From: Pelobates cultripes
Taxonomy: Eukaryota > Chordata > Amphibia > Anura > Pelobatidae
Direction: 5' to 3'
DNA: 64,000 bases
Assembly (NCBI GenBank): GCA_933207985.1
Contig: OW240912.1
Coordinates: 206,329,373 to 206,393,372, forward strand
A program made the translations under genes and the position numbers. Numbering within the stretch: position 1 is the stretch's first letter; each line of letters opens with the position of its first letter. A model generated the notes under the pieces. It saw nothing but the letters and a program-made list of their open reading frames with translations, searched no databases and was not told where the DNA came from. Positions 50,168 through 62,608 of this stretch are shown piece by piece.

Positions 50168-50655
50168 AGGAACACTATAGTCACCAGAACAACTACAGCG
50201 TTGACGGACGCTGTAGGTGCTTCCTGGGGCAGTGTTGCACAGTATGCAGCACTGACGTTCAGTGTCTCCACGCTCTGCATGAGACGCTGAACTTTCCCCA
50301 TAGAGATGCATCGATTAAATGCATTTCTGTGAGGGGATGCTGATTGGCAAGGGTGGCATTTGGCTCATTCCCTGACCAGCCTCCTTAGCTGAGATCATCT
50401 GAACTGACAACCTCAGCCAATCCAATGCTTTCCTGTAGGAAAGTATTGGATTGGCTGAGATCATCAATTCTGATGATGTCCACAAAGGAGGCAGCTTGGA
50501 GGCGGGGCCGTATGCAAGAAGATCCTTGCAGTGCTGGAAAAAGGTGAGTATATTACCTTTCCAACCCGAGGTAAGGGAGAAGAGAACCTAAATGGTGGTA
50601 TTAGAACTCTAGTGTCAGGAATACACGTTTGTGTTTCTGGCACTATAGTACCCCT
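50168..50655. mobile_element. TTAA MITE, 488 bp
   Basis: It starts AGGAACACTATAGTCACCAG and ends GGCACTATAGTACCCCT, with TTAA at 50164-50167 and 50656-50659. Inside are GCATTTCTGTGAGGGGATGC, TGATTGGC and GATGATGTCC segments shared with 1541-2105 and 44724-45299, so these three are one subfamily. Confidence 0.9.
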
Positions 50656-50661
50656 TTAAGT

Positions 50662-52380
50662 TTTCTAATCTAGTAAAGGAACAGCTCTGATAAACTATAT
50701 CTATTGTTAAGAATTAGAGTGTTTCTTTAAATATCATTATCTGCATGTATTATAAGCTGTAAGTTTGCTTTGCAAACAACTTCTCCTAATTAGCTGTATA
50801 TTATTTTATGCCCTCTAGCAATGCATGCAGGGAAGGCCACCTGAACACTGTTACTGCTGATATACGGAGCTGTCTGCTTTATGACAAAAATACGGGCTCA
50901 GATACACCACTAATGAGGATGACCTGAAGACTCAGGGCCAAGCTGACTTCTAGCTGGTTAGCAAAACTGCAGTCAGCAGCTTGTGTGTAGTGGGGTGGAA
51001 AACGACTGTGAATATGATGCTACAAGTCTCACACAAACAGTACACTTTACATCCACTGTTAATCTATTAAGCTGTGTGGGTCAGGAGACAAAGGGGAAAA
51101 TAATCCTTTGCCGTGCACCATGAGTAAACAAGAATGTACAGCGTGTAAAAAGGAAAGTGAGGTGATAATTTGGGATTCCTTTGGCTGTTTGCTAGTGTGT
51201 GTATAGAAATCTATTTGGTTTAAATTATTTTATTAATATTTTATAAACACAAACGGGAAAATAAAAATAGTTGAAACAAGGGAAAAAGAGAGGGCACAGG
51301 AAAACAAGTGACATGTTTAAAAGCAGTATATGTACACAACTTTGTGTGATATTTGAGTGGCTAAAAATCTCGTACATTATATTCTTCGTTTTCAATAAAG
51401 ACGGATGACGCTTATTTCTAATAGATAATATAACGCCGAAAGAAAGAAGATCAACTTATAAAAAAAGTGTTTAAAGAAAAATGACTTGTAAAGTACACTG
51501 TAACTGGATATTTCGGGTGGAATCAGTAAGATTTGAGAACAGCAAATGTTTCTCATAGAGAAGCATTGGATACAATGTATCTCTATAAGAAACACCTGAT
51601 TGAGAAAACTGGCCTTGGGGCAGCAGAGAAGGTAAATCTGGCCCTGGTTACAATTGTAAATTACCCACACATATACCCACACATACATAAATAATTTTAT
51701 CTTGTTTTAGAGTTTTGAATACTATCATTTGTCGAAAACACATTTAAATTATAATTTTTTGCTTTTGGCCAAGAAAGTCATCATGAGGCAATATAGCTGC
51801 TCTGTTAATGCTAACACGCTTTTAGAACTGTTTTGTTAAGTATGGAAGAGCTGCTCCTGGAATTTCATAGAGATCGACAGGTACAGAATAGCTGCATGAG
51901 TCTCATTATTTTACTAGAGTATGCTACCCCTAGCCAGCTCACAAATTATTCAGCACAACATGATTTGCTTAGGGAAAAACAAATGCCTGAATATGGTCCT
52001 TAAAATGCTATAGACCATCAATTTAACCTGGTAAATAGACAGGCAGAAACAGACAAAAAGAAACAGGGTGTTCACTAAACTTGAAATCTTCATAAATTAA
52101 TTTAAAAAAAAAATAAGTGAGGCAAAAATAGCTGTCCGGGAACAAATCTCTAACTCGCAACTTGGTAATTTCAGATGCTCTTTTTGTTTTAAAATAAGCC
52201 TCTTATTGAAGTTGTATTAATTGGTTGAGAGAAAATGGTAAATATATCAGAATTATGATCATAGTCCTAAATGTGAGAGAAACCTCTAAAGCCATTAAAG
52301 AAGTCATTGAAATACAGAAGTCGGCTTAGCACTAAGTAATCAATACTGGAAGGAACAGCAAGGTTTCTATATAAATATAA
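50662..52380. other. Intron, nothing recognised
   Basis: AT-rich intron with no exon, tandem repeat or terminal-repeat element that I can identify. Confidence 0.5.
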
Positions 52381-52389
52381 GCAAGAAGA

Positions 52390-52931
52390 TACTCAGAGCT
52401 TGTCCAGTACTAGCTGTCTGGTTTACAAGTTGACCCAGCATGCAGTACTGTGTCACACCTAGGACTAAAGATATAACGGACCTTAGAATGGCTGGACTTA
52501 ACGTCTCCAAGAATAGTCAAAATACTTGCAGAACACAGAATCAGACACAAAGATGAGGGAAAGCCAAAAGTCAAGGATACCAGCTATCAGGGAAGTCAAA
52601 ACAAAGCCAAAGTCAAATACCAGAAAATCAAGATCAGGAACGCACCCTTGGATAACCATATGCATGAAACCACGACAGGGCAATGAGCAAGAGGAGAACT
52701 GGGCCTAAATACCCCTCCTGTGGATCTGATTGGCTGTAACCGGCCTTTGACCCCAAAGGCAATTACCAGGTTGCCATTTGCATGATTGCTGCTCAGCACA
52801 AACCATCCTGTGGATTTGATTGCTGCACGGCACAACTTTTCATGTCAGGACAGTAATGTTGCTTGGCACAACTTTTCCTGTCAGGACAGTAATGTTGCTC
52901 GGGACAACTTTTCCTGTCAGGACAGTAAATG
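52390..52931. repeat. Unclassified repeat with 36-bp tandem triplication
   Basis: 52390-52800 has the look of an LTR- or SINE-type dispersed repeat (AAGTCAAGGATACCAGCTAT, GGGCAATGAGCAAGAGGAGA, CTAAATACCCCTCCTGTGGA), but no ends were found. At 52821-52931 a 36-37-bp unit is repeated three times: TTGCTTGGCACAACTTTTCC + TGTCAGGACAGTAATG. Each unit holds the palindrome CTGTC-AG-GACAG. Confidence 0.6.
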
Positions 52932-53099
52932 CCATTAACCACATTTTTATGTGCGGATGAATATGTGTCACTAGTACAGTCCAAAGGGCAACGGGGCCAA
53001 ATTCGGGGTCTCTCTTGTCCCGTAGAGAAGCACGGAAAATCAAAGAGGACATTCCAGGCACTGCATCTCTCTCTTTGTGCTATATTAATATGAATTCTA

Positions 53100-53178
53100 G
53101 GATAAAGTTCTAAAAATGGAGTAGGAATACTCCACTGGTCCCCATGGTGATTGCTCCATTGTTTTAGAACTTTTCATC
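53100..53178. repeat. Palindromic repeat AAAGTTCTAAAA
   Basis: AAAGTTCTAAAAATGGAG (from 53105) pairs with CTCCATTGTTTTAGAACTTT (to about 53171) around a GGTCCCCATGGTGAT centre. A short MITE-like hairpin, with no target duplication established. Confidence 0.6.
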
Positions 53179-53251
53179 AACCTTGCTCTTCATGTATTGT
53201 TCTAATATCATCATAAAGTACTGATTTGTGAATAGGACTGAGAAATTCTTA

Positions 53252-53540
53252 TACCTCCCAACATTTCAAGTGGTCAAAGAGGTACAGTTTAATTTTAGGG
53301 GTGTGGTTGTGTCCAGGGCCTGGGCTGTTCTGAGAAAGTTTAGGTGACTTACTAATAACAATTTATGCAACTAAAATGTAGTTTAAAAACATGGTACTGT
53401 GAATATTATTATTGTGTCGCTATGTTATACACACCAATGATATAGAGATCCTAGAAGAGAGGGACATTAGAATAGAAAATAGGAACAGATGGATTTGTGC
53501 TACAATACTGTCCTAAATAGGGACAGTTTGGAGGTATAAA
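53252..53540. mobile_element. MITE-like element with TATACCTCC termini
   Basis: The left end is TTATACCTCCCAACATTTC and the right end GACAGTTTGGAGGTATAA. It has an AGAGGTACAG-type subterminal part and a TAGAGATCC...AGAGAGGGAC region. Terminal TATACCTCC is inverted exactly. The superfamily is not known to me. Confidence 0.6.
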
Positions 53541-54863
53541 ATCTAGAATAGATACAAAACTAATCGGCCTGCACATAGAATTATAATGACACTAGATTAA
53601 AATGTAAAATCTGATACTAAAATTTTAAAAAATGAAGGGGCCTTAGTTGTTATGTTTTGTTAATTTATCAAATGTTCTGTTTCCTATTACATTTATGCAC
53701 AGTCTTCTTCTCACTTTCACACTTTAGCATTGTACGTATGTGATTTATTTTCATTGCAATGTTTGTGATTTAGTTTAGACTTTTACCAAGAAAAACACAG
53801 GCTTTACGCACTCCTTCTAGGATCAATAATGTGAAAGCTGTCACTATGTGAAATGTGTTTGCTTTAACACAACTTGGCCAAAGATGGATTTCTTTTGGGT
53901 CCTGAGGTTGTTATTAACAAACACAAAAGTATATTGTTTTAAGAAACCAAAGTGTTGGTGTTCAGCTTCGGAAATGGCCTGACTGCTCTTTGCAATGTGC
54001 AGAAATTCTAGCAATTCAACATAACACCAAACAAAGCATTGCATTGCCATGCCCTCTGGCAGCCAGTGTTTTGTAGTTACTCTCACATCTGATCTGCGTC
54101 CTTCCTTGCCCATGGAACCCAGCCAGCTCCTGTCATCAGTTAGGCAGCTCAAGAGTCATTTCAGCTGGTGTGCCCTCAGGAAAGCCCTTTGTGTCTAATG
54201 TCCATCCGTCTCTATGCTCTTCTCTGCTCTTGCATGGCTGGTCCAGTATATTGACAAGATGATATGAGCTCTGCCAGCGGCTGTCACCGCGTATTCTAGA
54301 GAGTTACTGTGGCATCCCAGAGAGGTTCCAGCCTAAGTGAAGCAATAAACTGCTTAATCCGTTTACAGATAATGTTTCATCTCAGGATGATTGTCATTCT
54401 ACTCTATCCCTTAGTCAGATCAGGGCGTTAGGAACGGGCCTGAAGGTAGATATCCTGTGACAGCCACAGCTGACCTATCTTGCATATATTTTGCCTGGGA
54501 GGTGACGTAAACACTGTTCCCTCCCTTCCTCCCTACAGCCAAAGACAAAGCCACATATTTGTAATGAAAGATATTTTCCTTGGTCAAAAGAATGGCATTT
54601 TGTGTTTTGATGCCACGCAATCTTTGAATACTTTGGAAATTGGCAAAGGATATAAATGACACATTGCTGCAAAACTCCTGGGTTGCTGTTTGCTGGAATT
54701 GTCTCCATTTTATGTGTGAGCAATGCTGGGGGAATAAGGATTGAATAAACTGACAGCCAGAATAACAGCTAGCAGTTTGGAAATCACTTTTAGGTTCTGC
54801 AACATTCATCCAAGCCAGAAGGGGATGGAAGCTTTTATATATGTATATATAATACACACACTC

Positions 54864-54961
54864 ATTATTTTTTCCTAAGTAAGGTGTTTTAAAAAAATAT
54901 ACATTTTGTGAGCTTTGAAGTTAGTTGGTGTTTAAAGAGTGAGTGCAGTGGATCTTGTAAT
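54864..54961 (+). repeat. Single arm of the fold-back element
   Basis: CATTATTTTTTCCTAAGTAA, GGTGTTTTAAAAAAATATAC, then GAGTGAGTGCAGTGGATCTT match arm B' at 41933-42030 over about 98 bp. TA-rich sequence lies on both sides, as in the fold-back element, but the partner arm is absent. The intron on its left (53541-54863) shows nothing else. Confidence 0.7.
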
Positions 54962-57900
54962 ATATAACTATTTCATATTTCAACCTCAGCACTGTGCAAC
55001 GGGTGACATCATCTGCACAATATTCCTGGTAATAAATGGTTTGACAGTCACTGTGTGGTATAGGATCTTTAATCTTGGTCCCTATTTACCCAAAATGCGT
55101 GTGAGTCATGCTTCCAGATGGCAGCTACTATCAGCAATTTTAATTCAACCTCTCCTTCTAATCTCAAGTAGATTTGTAGTTGTGTGTAAGAATTAAAGGA
55201 ACCCTAACATATGAAAAAGAAAATATGCCGCACTGGCATCATTTTTTTTTAATAATAAACAGTTCACTGTTATGTATCCTTTATCTCCGTATATACAGAG
55301 AGATTTTTTATTTTTTATTTCTGCTTTAAACTAATAGCCTAAAACTTATATTTAATCTCATACTTACATGTGAAGACATTTTCCAGCTGCCTATTGATAT
55401 CGCACTAATACAACATTAGCTTCAAGACTGCCATGTGTGTTATAATACATGAAAGACAGGCACTGAACAAAAAAAAAAACAGAACATCTGGAGTATTGTG
55501 GGCAATTTTTTTTTTAAAAAGTCCCCTTTTCTAAAGACACTGCAGAGATCTTCAAAAACCCTACACTCTCCTTGCAGACCGCCGCCAATAAAAGAGAAAC
55601 GTATCAGGGAGAAAGTCCAACAAATGCTATAATTTGTGCAGCTACAGTTTCCCTGTTAATTAGTGAGGCTCTTGATTTCCAGTTTAATGTCATCATGCTT
55701 TGTGCAGAACTGAATGGCCTACAAATACAATGTACAACAATGAATATATGTGAGTGGCTCATACAGCTTGGCAAAGGATTGCTCTTTAACAGCTGCTGTT
55801 TAACTCATCAGTAGACCTCTCTCTGTGTTGAGTTCCAATTGTGTCTATAATATGGGAATCTTCAAATCGCATTACAAAACTCAGCCTGGACATCCAACAA
55901 TACACCTAATATATTTCTCCACGACTTGGATTGTTCTCATTATAACAACGATCTGCCTCTGTTCCATTGTCAGGTCCATGTAATAGAAATTACAGCACTA
56001 GAGATTAGGAAAGTTTAAGTTAAATTAGTTGCCATGTTTCATGGATATGTATTGCCTTCTGTCATAAATTCTGCTGAATGGAGAACATTTAAATGTGGTC
56101 CCTCGAGAGTACTGATAAGAAAAACTCATTGTGTGCGAGTGTAATTACAGATCTGCTCCACCAATGAGATTTAAGAAGAGCAGTGGATAACGGCATTCTC
56201 TGTAATTGAGTAAGACTCTCTCCACCTACCACCTCCTCGTCCATTTCTTCTCCTTTGAGAACTGCAAGGTGTACAAGGAAAAGTGAGGAGTGGCTGTCTC
56301 CTTCTCTTATGATTCAGCTGTAAAATTATTCACTCATTGCAGAGAAGCCAGTTTAGATGTCATTAAAGTATTCAGTTTAACTCAGAAGGATATAGAGTTG
56401 GGGGGAGGACAAAAATAGCTAAATCAGTGTACATACAAAGTCAAATCTATTAAGAACTGAGTTAAACAAAACATTTCAGTGACAAATAGATGCAGGTGAT
56501 GTAACAAAGTAAATCATTTGTGATCCATACTTATTACATATGAACAGCAGTTCATTGGTTCCATGTACATCTTTCGTATCACAAAATTCCATCTCTTGAA
56601 GTGCTGATTAATGAAGTAATAGATATGTATGTTTATTAGCAAACTAGTGACAAACAACATACTGAAGTACAATTTACACAAGGTGTCCATGGTTCCTGGG
56701 ATTAGTATGCTATTTGTGATGACACCAGATGCAAAACGTCCACAAAAAGTATATTGCCAGCCGTTGAAAGCCCAGAAAGATGGCCCTACAGAATATATTT
56801 ATCTCATGAATTAGACTTAAAAAAAAAAAAAGATAGGCTGCAGGGACCACATCTTTGCACCATCACTACTGCAGTATAAGGAAGTGGTTAAAGTGCTTAG
56901 AGTGACCTTTAAATGATACAATCATATTTATTAGTATAGCATACTGTACGTAAGGGACTAACATGCATTGTAAATCTACATAAACAGAATGTACATTATT
57001 TACTTTGTTTGTTGATAGTTTAGGTCACCATAAACAAATGAAAGTCATAATACAAGCACCATTACCAGGTTTGGGCAGGTAATACTGCTAAACTAAAGCC
57101 AGAGGAAAGCTGTATTTCATAAATCTATATGTGCAAATGAATAGAATTAGGGCCAATTCTAATGTACACGAATGATCCATGAGTATAATCTTCTAGACAC
57201 CAAGATGAAGGCAGGAAGGGTTTAGTGCACCCTACAAGGATGCGCTTAAACAGACAGGATTTCACACAATGTTACTGATAGACTTCCTTTATTGAGCAGA
57301 GAATGCAATGCCGGTGGAGTCTCTTGCACCTTTAGAATAGAATAAAGCACATTTTGAAACACGATGTGAAGAAGAATCAAACACTCTCTGGATACACAGC
57401 AGATCTACAAACTAATATATAAGATAGGACTTTGTACAGCAAACTCAGCATGGATGTTTCAAATGATTGTGACATCTCTACATAAAATGATAAAAGCTGG
57501 CACTTATAATTTACTCAGGCATTGTGTTCATGGGAAACAGAAAACATGACAAAATAACCTTTTTTGATCCCAGTGTCTGTTCCTAACTTTCTGTAAATCC
57601 TCAGAATTTATTAGATCCTGGTCCATCTTTCATGTCAAGGACAATTTTATGAGTAGTGAGAACATTTCATTTTTTTAATAGTTTCATTTTGCAGCTGCTC
57701 ATTTTCTTCTGCAAACTAAACGTGTTTCATTAATACGCCAGTCTTTATTCGTAATATGGTGGACAACAGATTTAACATTTGTGGGATTTGTTCACTAAGT
57801 GAATTTGAAAATGTAGTCAACAAAATTACATTTGGAAATATTCTCAAAATCAGCTATAGTTACAGCTGGGCTCTTTTACATAAATGTTTTAATTTAACGT

Positions 57901-59312
57901 TAAATCTGAGGCCCTCTGGAAACGTTGCAGTAATTAAATTAACAAGAAAAAGGTATCATGAATATGGTGGTTAGTAAAAATAAATCCAGAACAAACAGAG
58001 CTGTTTACAAAAGTGACAATTCAAAGTAAATTTCAAATTTGAGGCCACAGTAGCAGAACTGTATCCATAGCTGACTCACAGTGATATTCATTGAACTTAA
58101 AGTGAATTTCAAACTTAAGGTCAGAATAGACAAAAATGGAAACATTCTGTCAGTTCTGCTTTCTCACTTTAGCAAATAGCCCTGTGTGAAAAGTTTGCCA
58201 CTCCTTCTATTTTGATTTTTAAAATTATTTGAAAGTCACTTTGAATTAGTTTTGAATTCTCACTATAGTGAATAATCCTGAATGTCTACAAAAAAAAAAC
58301 AAAAAACAACAATTTCTTAAAAGGGATATACCTTCATGAAAAACAAACAAAAAAGTGACGTGATGTGCATCTTAGATCATATCTGTATTTTCTATCTACT
58401 TAAATGTAATTACTGCTTTCTCGATCTGTACACTTTCTGGACTCATTGCTCATGGCCAGCTTGGTCATGATATAGTGGTATTTGTATTTGTGAAGGAGTT
58501 ATTTTTGTGTTTCATCTCGGGAGGCATTATGCATAGATACACACACGATATATGTTGTTACCGTGGACCAGGGAGGGAGAATATGCTGATCTCTGGGGCT
58601 CCAGTGTGTAGAGCTTCAGTTCTGAAACCTTTGCTGAGTGTATACCTAGTCCTAGAGTATGTCTTGCATGATGGACTGATAGTAACAGAGCGATGCTGTG
58701 ATAGTCTGCAGCAACACATTGAACTGCCTGAAGCTATCAGGAGCCATACACCAGGTATGATAGTGCCGACCAGAAGATATCTGGGCCCTCTGTTCCTCCA
58801 ACAGGATGCAATCCCTATTTGTCTAATGTGAGTGCACTATTTTTCTGTCATTGCTTTCTGCTATTTTTACGACATATCATATAATAATGTACCCGGGGCC
58901 ATTTATTGTTTATAGCCTGACTATCCAAGAAGTAGGAGTGCAGAGATTTTATTGCTCTCTCACATGATTGCCAAGACGCACAGTGTGCATTGCCTTAGGC
59001 CCAGTAAAATGTGCAGTTATTCACTAAACTTAATTTTTAACAAATTAAATCTAAATAGAAAAAGTATAACAAAATAGAGCTATGACTGAAGCTCATTAAG
59101 AGAATGTTACCAGACCAGCTATTACCATCTAAATTTTCCAATTCCAAAAAAAGTGCTCAGATTCAGGTTAATTTGCTCAGATTCAGAGATTAGTAAAATT
59201 GTGTCCAGTTGTAGCTGCAAAACCCTGCAGCTGCTAATGTGTTGCTCTTTTGATAACCATTTCTGAAACTGAATTACATCAATAGTCAATACACTACTAC
59301 ACACGCTGTTAT
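54962..59312. other. Long intron stretch without clear elements
   Basis: 4.3 kb of AT-rich intron. The 118-codon ORF at 58475-58831 and the 72-codon ORF at 57756 show no domain I know. No upstream CUB2 exon was found. A MITE left end (TTAAAGGGACACACTACAAG) begins just after, at 59313, and decays within about 50 bp. Confidence 0.5.
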
Positions 59313-59794
59313 TTAAAGGGACACACTACAAGTAAACCACATGATTTCCTGAAAAAAAATGTTATGTTTCTTAAATCTAAAACAAAAAAAAAGTGATACA
59401 AAACTATCCTTTTATTTACACATTTGATAGATGTTTGGATTTCACAGTGATACTGTTTGGGCCTGGGTCTATGGTGGCAGCATGGAATGCACCATGGCAA
59501 GATATTTTAAATTTTTATTTTACTAAGCAGATAGGTACTTCTTGGAGCAGCCACGTGCTTAATTAGACCTGAGGCATAGTGATACTGTGCTTCACAGATA
59601 CACACACAATAGAGAATATTCTCTTATCCACTACCTGTTATTTTGCTTGTCACCAAGAAAGGAAAGTGTTAAGCACTGTGTGTATCTTCTGCACAGCTCC
59701 TCAGCTTCTCCACCACTAGGCGCCAGGGATTTTAACTGTGCCCTCTCCTCTACCAGATGCTGACAAAGGTAAGCAGCAGGAAGAGGAGAGATGT

Positions 59795-59975
59795 CTGTGT
59801 GTCTGATCTATGTATGTGCGAGTCTGTGCCTATTTACTGGGTGTGATTGTGTCTATGTATGTACTGCGTATATGTGATTGTGTGTCTACGTATGTATGTG
59901 ATTGTTGTCTATGTATATATGCATGTGTATTACTGTGCATGTGATTGCATGTCTATGTATGTATGCAAATGTACT
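59795..59975. repeat. TG/TATG microsatellite
   Basis: Imperfect GTGTCTATGTATGTATGTGA units on the plus strand. The stretch up to the Tc1 element (59976-60174) is purine-rich and otherwise unremarkable. Confidence 0.75.
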
Positions 59976-60176
59976 TTCAGATAGGTGGAAATGAAACACC
60001 TGGCATCTAAAAGGAACAAAGGGTGAAGCAGAGAAAGGCAAAAGACAGCTAAAGATAGCAAAATCTTCTAGGAGGGGGAAAAAAGAGACACTGGAGATGG
60101 TCCCAGCAAACCTTCAAAGAGGTCCTAGATGCGCGTAATGCCTTTCTTGGCACTTTCTCAGCATATGATATATATA

Positions 60177-61600
60177 CAGTCAGTGTTTACCAAAATAAAT
60201 TGAAATTGCAGTATATCAGCTTTAATTTGAGGGTATTCACTTCCAAATTAAATAAAGGATTTAGGAATTTCAACTCTTTAATATGTAGTCACCTCAAAAG
60301 TATTTGCACAATTGACTAAAAAGCGGTTTCATGGACAGGCGTGGGATATTCCTTCACTATGGCTTCATCAATTAAGCAGGTAAAGGTCTGGAGTTCATTC
60401 CAGGTTTGGCAATCACATTTGGAAGCTGATGTGGTGAACCCACAACATGTGGTCAAAGATGCTCTCAATGCAAGAGAAACATATCATCCCCAGGCTGCAA
60501 AAAATAAAAAATCCAGACAGATAACAGGAACATTAGGAATTGCCAAATCAGCAGTTTTCTACATTCTGAGAAAAAAAGAATGAACTGGTGAGCTCTGCAA
60601 AACTAATAGGCCTGGATGTCAATGGAAAACAACAGTGGTTGATGATCATATGATCCTTTCCATGGTAAAAAAAAAAAAAACCTTTTACACCATCCAGTCA
60701 AGTGAAGAACACTCTCCAGGTGGTAGGTATATCATTATCCAAGTCTTCCATAAAGAGAAGACTTCATGAGAGCAAGTACAAAGGTTCATAAGCCTCTATT
60801 ATAGAAAGGCCAGATTAGACTTTGCCAAAAAAAATCTCAAAAATTCAGCCCAATTCTGAAACAGCATATTTGGGACAGATGAAATGAAGATTGATTTGTA
60901 CCATAATGATGGGAAGAAAAACTTTTGGAGAATACTTGGAATGACTCATAATCCAAAGCATACCTCATCATCTGTAGAACATGGCGGAGACAGGGTTATT
61001 GCATGGGCATGCATGGGTCACAAGTGTTTTTTGATGATGTTACAGAAGAAGCCAGATGAATTCTGAAGTGTATATAGATATATATTCTACTCAGTTTCAG
61101 CCAAATTCAATAAAGTTGATTAGATGGCACTTCACTTTACAGATGGGCAATGACCTAAAACATACTGCGAAAGCAACCCAAATGTGTGGTATATTCTGCA
61201 ATGGACCAGTTAATCACCTAATCTCAACATGATCGAACATGCATTTAACTTGCTGAAGACAAAACTTAAGACAGAAAGACCCATGAATAAAAGACCTGGC
61301 AAAGCATCACAAAGGAGGAAACACAACGTATGTGCATGAGTTCCAGACTTTAAGCAGTCATTTATTTATGATTGTGTTAATTTGTTCATTTACATATGGT
61401 CCCCTGAAATAAGGGGATTGTATTTGTAAATGGTTGTAATTCTTAAATGTTTTATATGATATTTTTATTCAAACCATTAAATTAAAGCTGAAAATCTGCA
61501 CTTCAAATGCATCTCTTTTTCATTTCAAATTCATTCTGGTGACATACAGAGCCAGATTTATGAAATTGTGTTAATGCCCAAGTAATTCCAGACCTAACTG
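60177..61600 (+). pseudogene. Tc1/mariner element with dead transposase
   Basis: The left end CAGTCAGTGTTTACC and the right end, inverted, CAGTTAGGTCTGGAATTACT are flanked by TA (60175-60176, 61601-61602). Matching subterminal CAGCTTTAATTTGAGGGTAT (left) and the AATTAAAGCTGAAAATCTGC side (right) extend the inverted repeat to over 100 bp. Plus-strand remnants in several frames: GTLGIAKSAVFYILRKKE, then VDDHMILSMVKKK, LSKSSIKRRLHESKYKG, HNDGKKNFWRILG, SSSVEHGGDRVIAWACMGHK, QMGND-KHTAKATQ, LNMIEHAFNLLKTKLK. These are the Tc1 DNA-binding and catalytic blocks, with GGD in place of the usual GGG. Multiple stops, frameshifts and an A13 run (60667-60679) show it is inactive. Confidence 0.92.
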
Positions 61601-61713
61601 TATATATTGAAAGATCGTGTCTGCGCATGTGTGTATCTAGGTGTTTGTGTGTCTATGCATGTGTAAATAATAGTGTTTTTAAGTGAATAGTAGTATGTAT
61701 GTGTATGGGAAGG

Positions 61714-62050
61714 CCATGGCCGACACTATCATAATGTGGCCCAGGCAGCCGCCTTAGGGAGCACCAGCCCTGGGGGCGCAACACTTAAGGCTGACCAGAA
61801 GGAGGGAAACGCACTGCGCTCCCCTCCAGCCAGTTACTACTTGTAGCATGGCCGAACGCAGCCCAGAGCTTTACGCCCACAGAGCCCAGCCTTCTACCGC
61901 CCGCCCTGCCTCCTACCCTGGTGTCTGCCACAGGCTGTGTGGAGGAGGCGAGGATATGAATGACATCATATCCCTGCTTCCTGTGTACCACACAGCATGG
62001 CTGGCGCCCAGTAACGGGACTCCATGCACCCCAGGGACAAGATTTAACAA
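61714..62050 (-). mobile_element. hAT element, CAGGGCCGGTGCAAGG family, right part, inverted orientation
   Basis: Read on the plus strand, CATGGCCGACACTATC...CAGGCAGCCGCCTTAGGG matches the inverted right terminus of the copy at 8724-11184 (CAGGGCCGGCGCTACC...AGGCAGCCGCCTAGGG). It continues with GGAGGGAAACGCACTGCGCTCCCCTCC (P2 palindrome) and GTAGCATGGCCGAACG, the conserved P1 boundary. No second P1 arm is recognised. The microsatellite of the family follows, and the other terminus is not found before 62609. Confidence 0.6.
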
Positions 62051-62608
62051 ATGTAAGTATATAATTGTGAATGTCTTTGTATGTATGTCTCTGTATGTAT
62101 GTTTGTCTCTGTATGAATGTATGTATGAATGCATTGTATGTATGTATGTTTCTGTATGCATGTATGCATGTATGTATGTCTCTGTATGTTTGTATGTATT
62201 GTCTCTGTATGTTTGTATGTATGTCTCTGTATGCATGTATGTAACTAAATGTATGTTTGTCTCTGAATGTCTGTATATATGTCTCTGTATGCATGTATGT
62301 AACTGTATGCCTTTATGTCTCTGTATGTATGTATGTATGTATGTATGTATGTGTCTGTGTGTCTCTGTATGCCTGTATGTCTTTGTATGCATGTTTCTGT
62401 ATGTATGTATGTGTCTGTATGACGGTAATCCTCTGTATGTATGTATCTATGTATGTCTCTGGATGTATGTATGTATGTTTCTGTATGCCTGTATGTCTCT
62501 GTATGTGCGTATGTGTGTCTGTATGCATGTATGTCTTTGTATGTATGTTTCTGTATGCCTGTATGCTCTGTATGCCTGTATATATGTATGTCTCTGTATG
62601 CATGCATG
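62050..62608. repeat. (TATG/TCTC) minisatellite
   Basis: Units of GTATGTATGTCTCTGTATGC and variants over about 560 bp. Frames of 120-170 codons on either strand are YVCMYVS- or HTYIQRHT-type repeat translation, not proteins. Confidence 0.95.

Noticed and set aside
52498..52984. Minus-strand ORFs with repeated CPDRKSC words suggesting a cysteine-rich protein
   Set aside because: The repeated peptide comes from the 36-bp tandem DNA repeat and the rest from a dispersed repeat.
53844..54152. 102-codon minus-strand ORF
   Set aside because: Considered as a missing upstream CSMD2 exon but lacks any CUB or Sushi pattern and suitable splice sites.
58475..58831. 118-codon plus-strand ORF
   Set aside because: Ordinary intron context, no recognisable motif, no splice or promoter signals, and length possible by chance in 64 kb.
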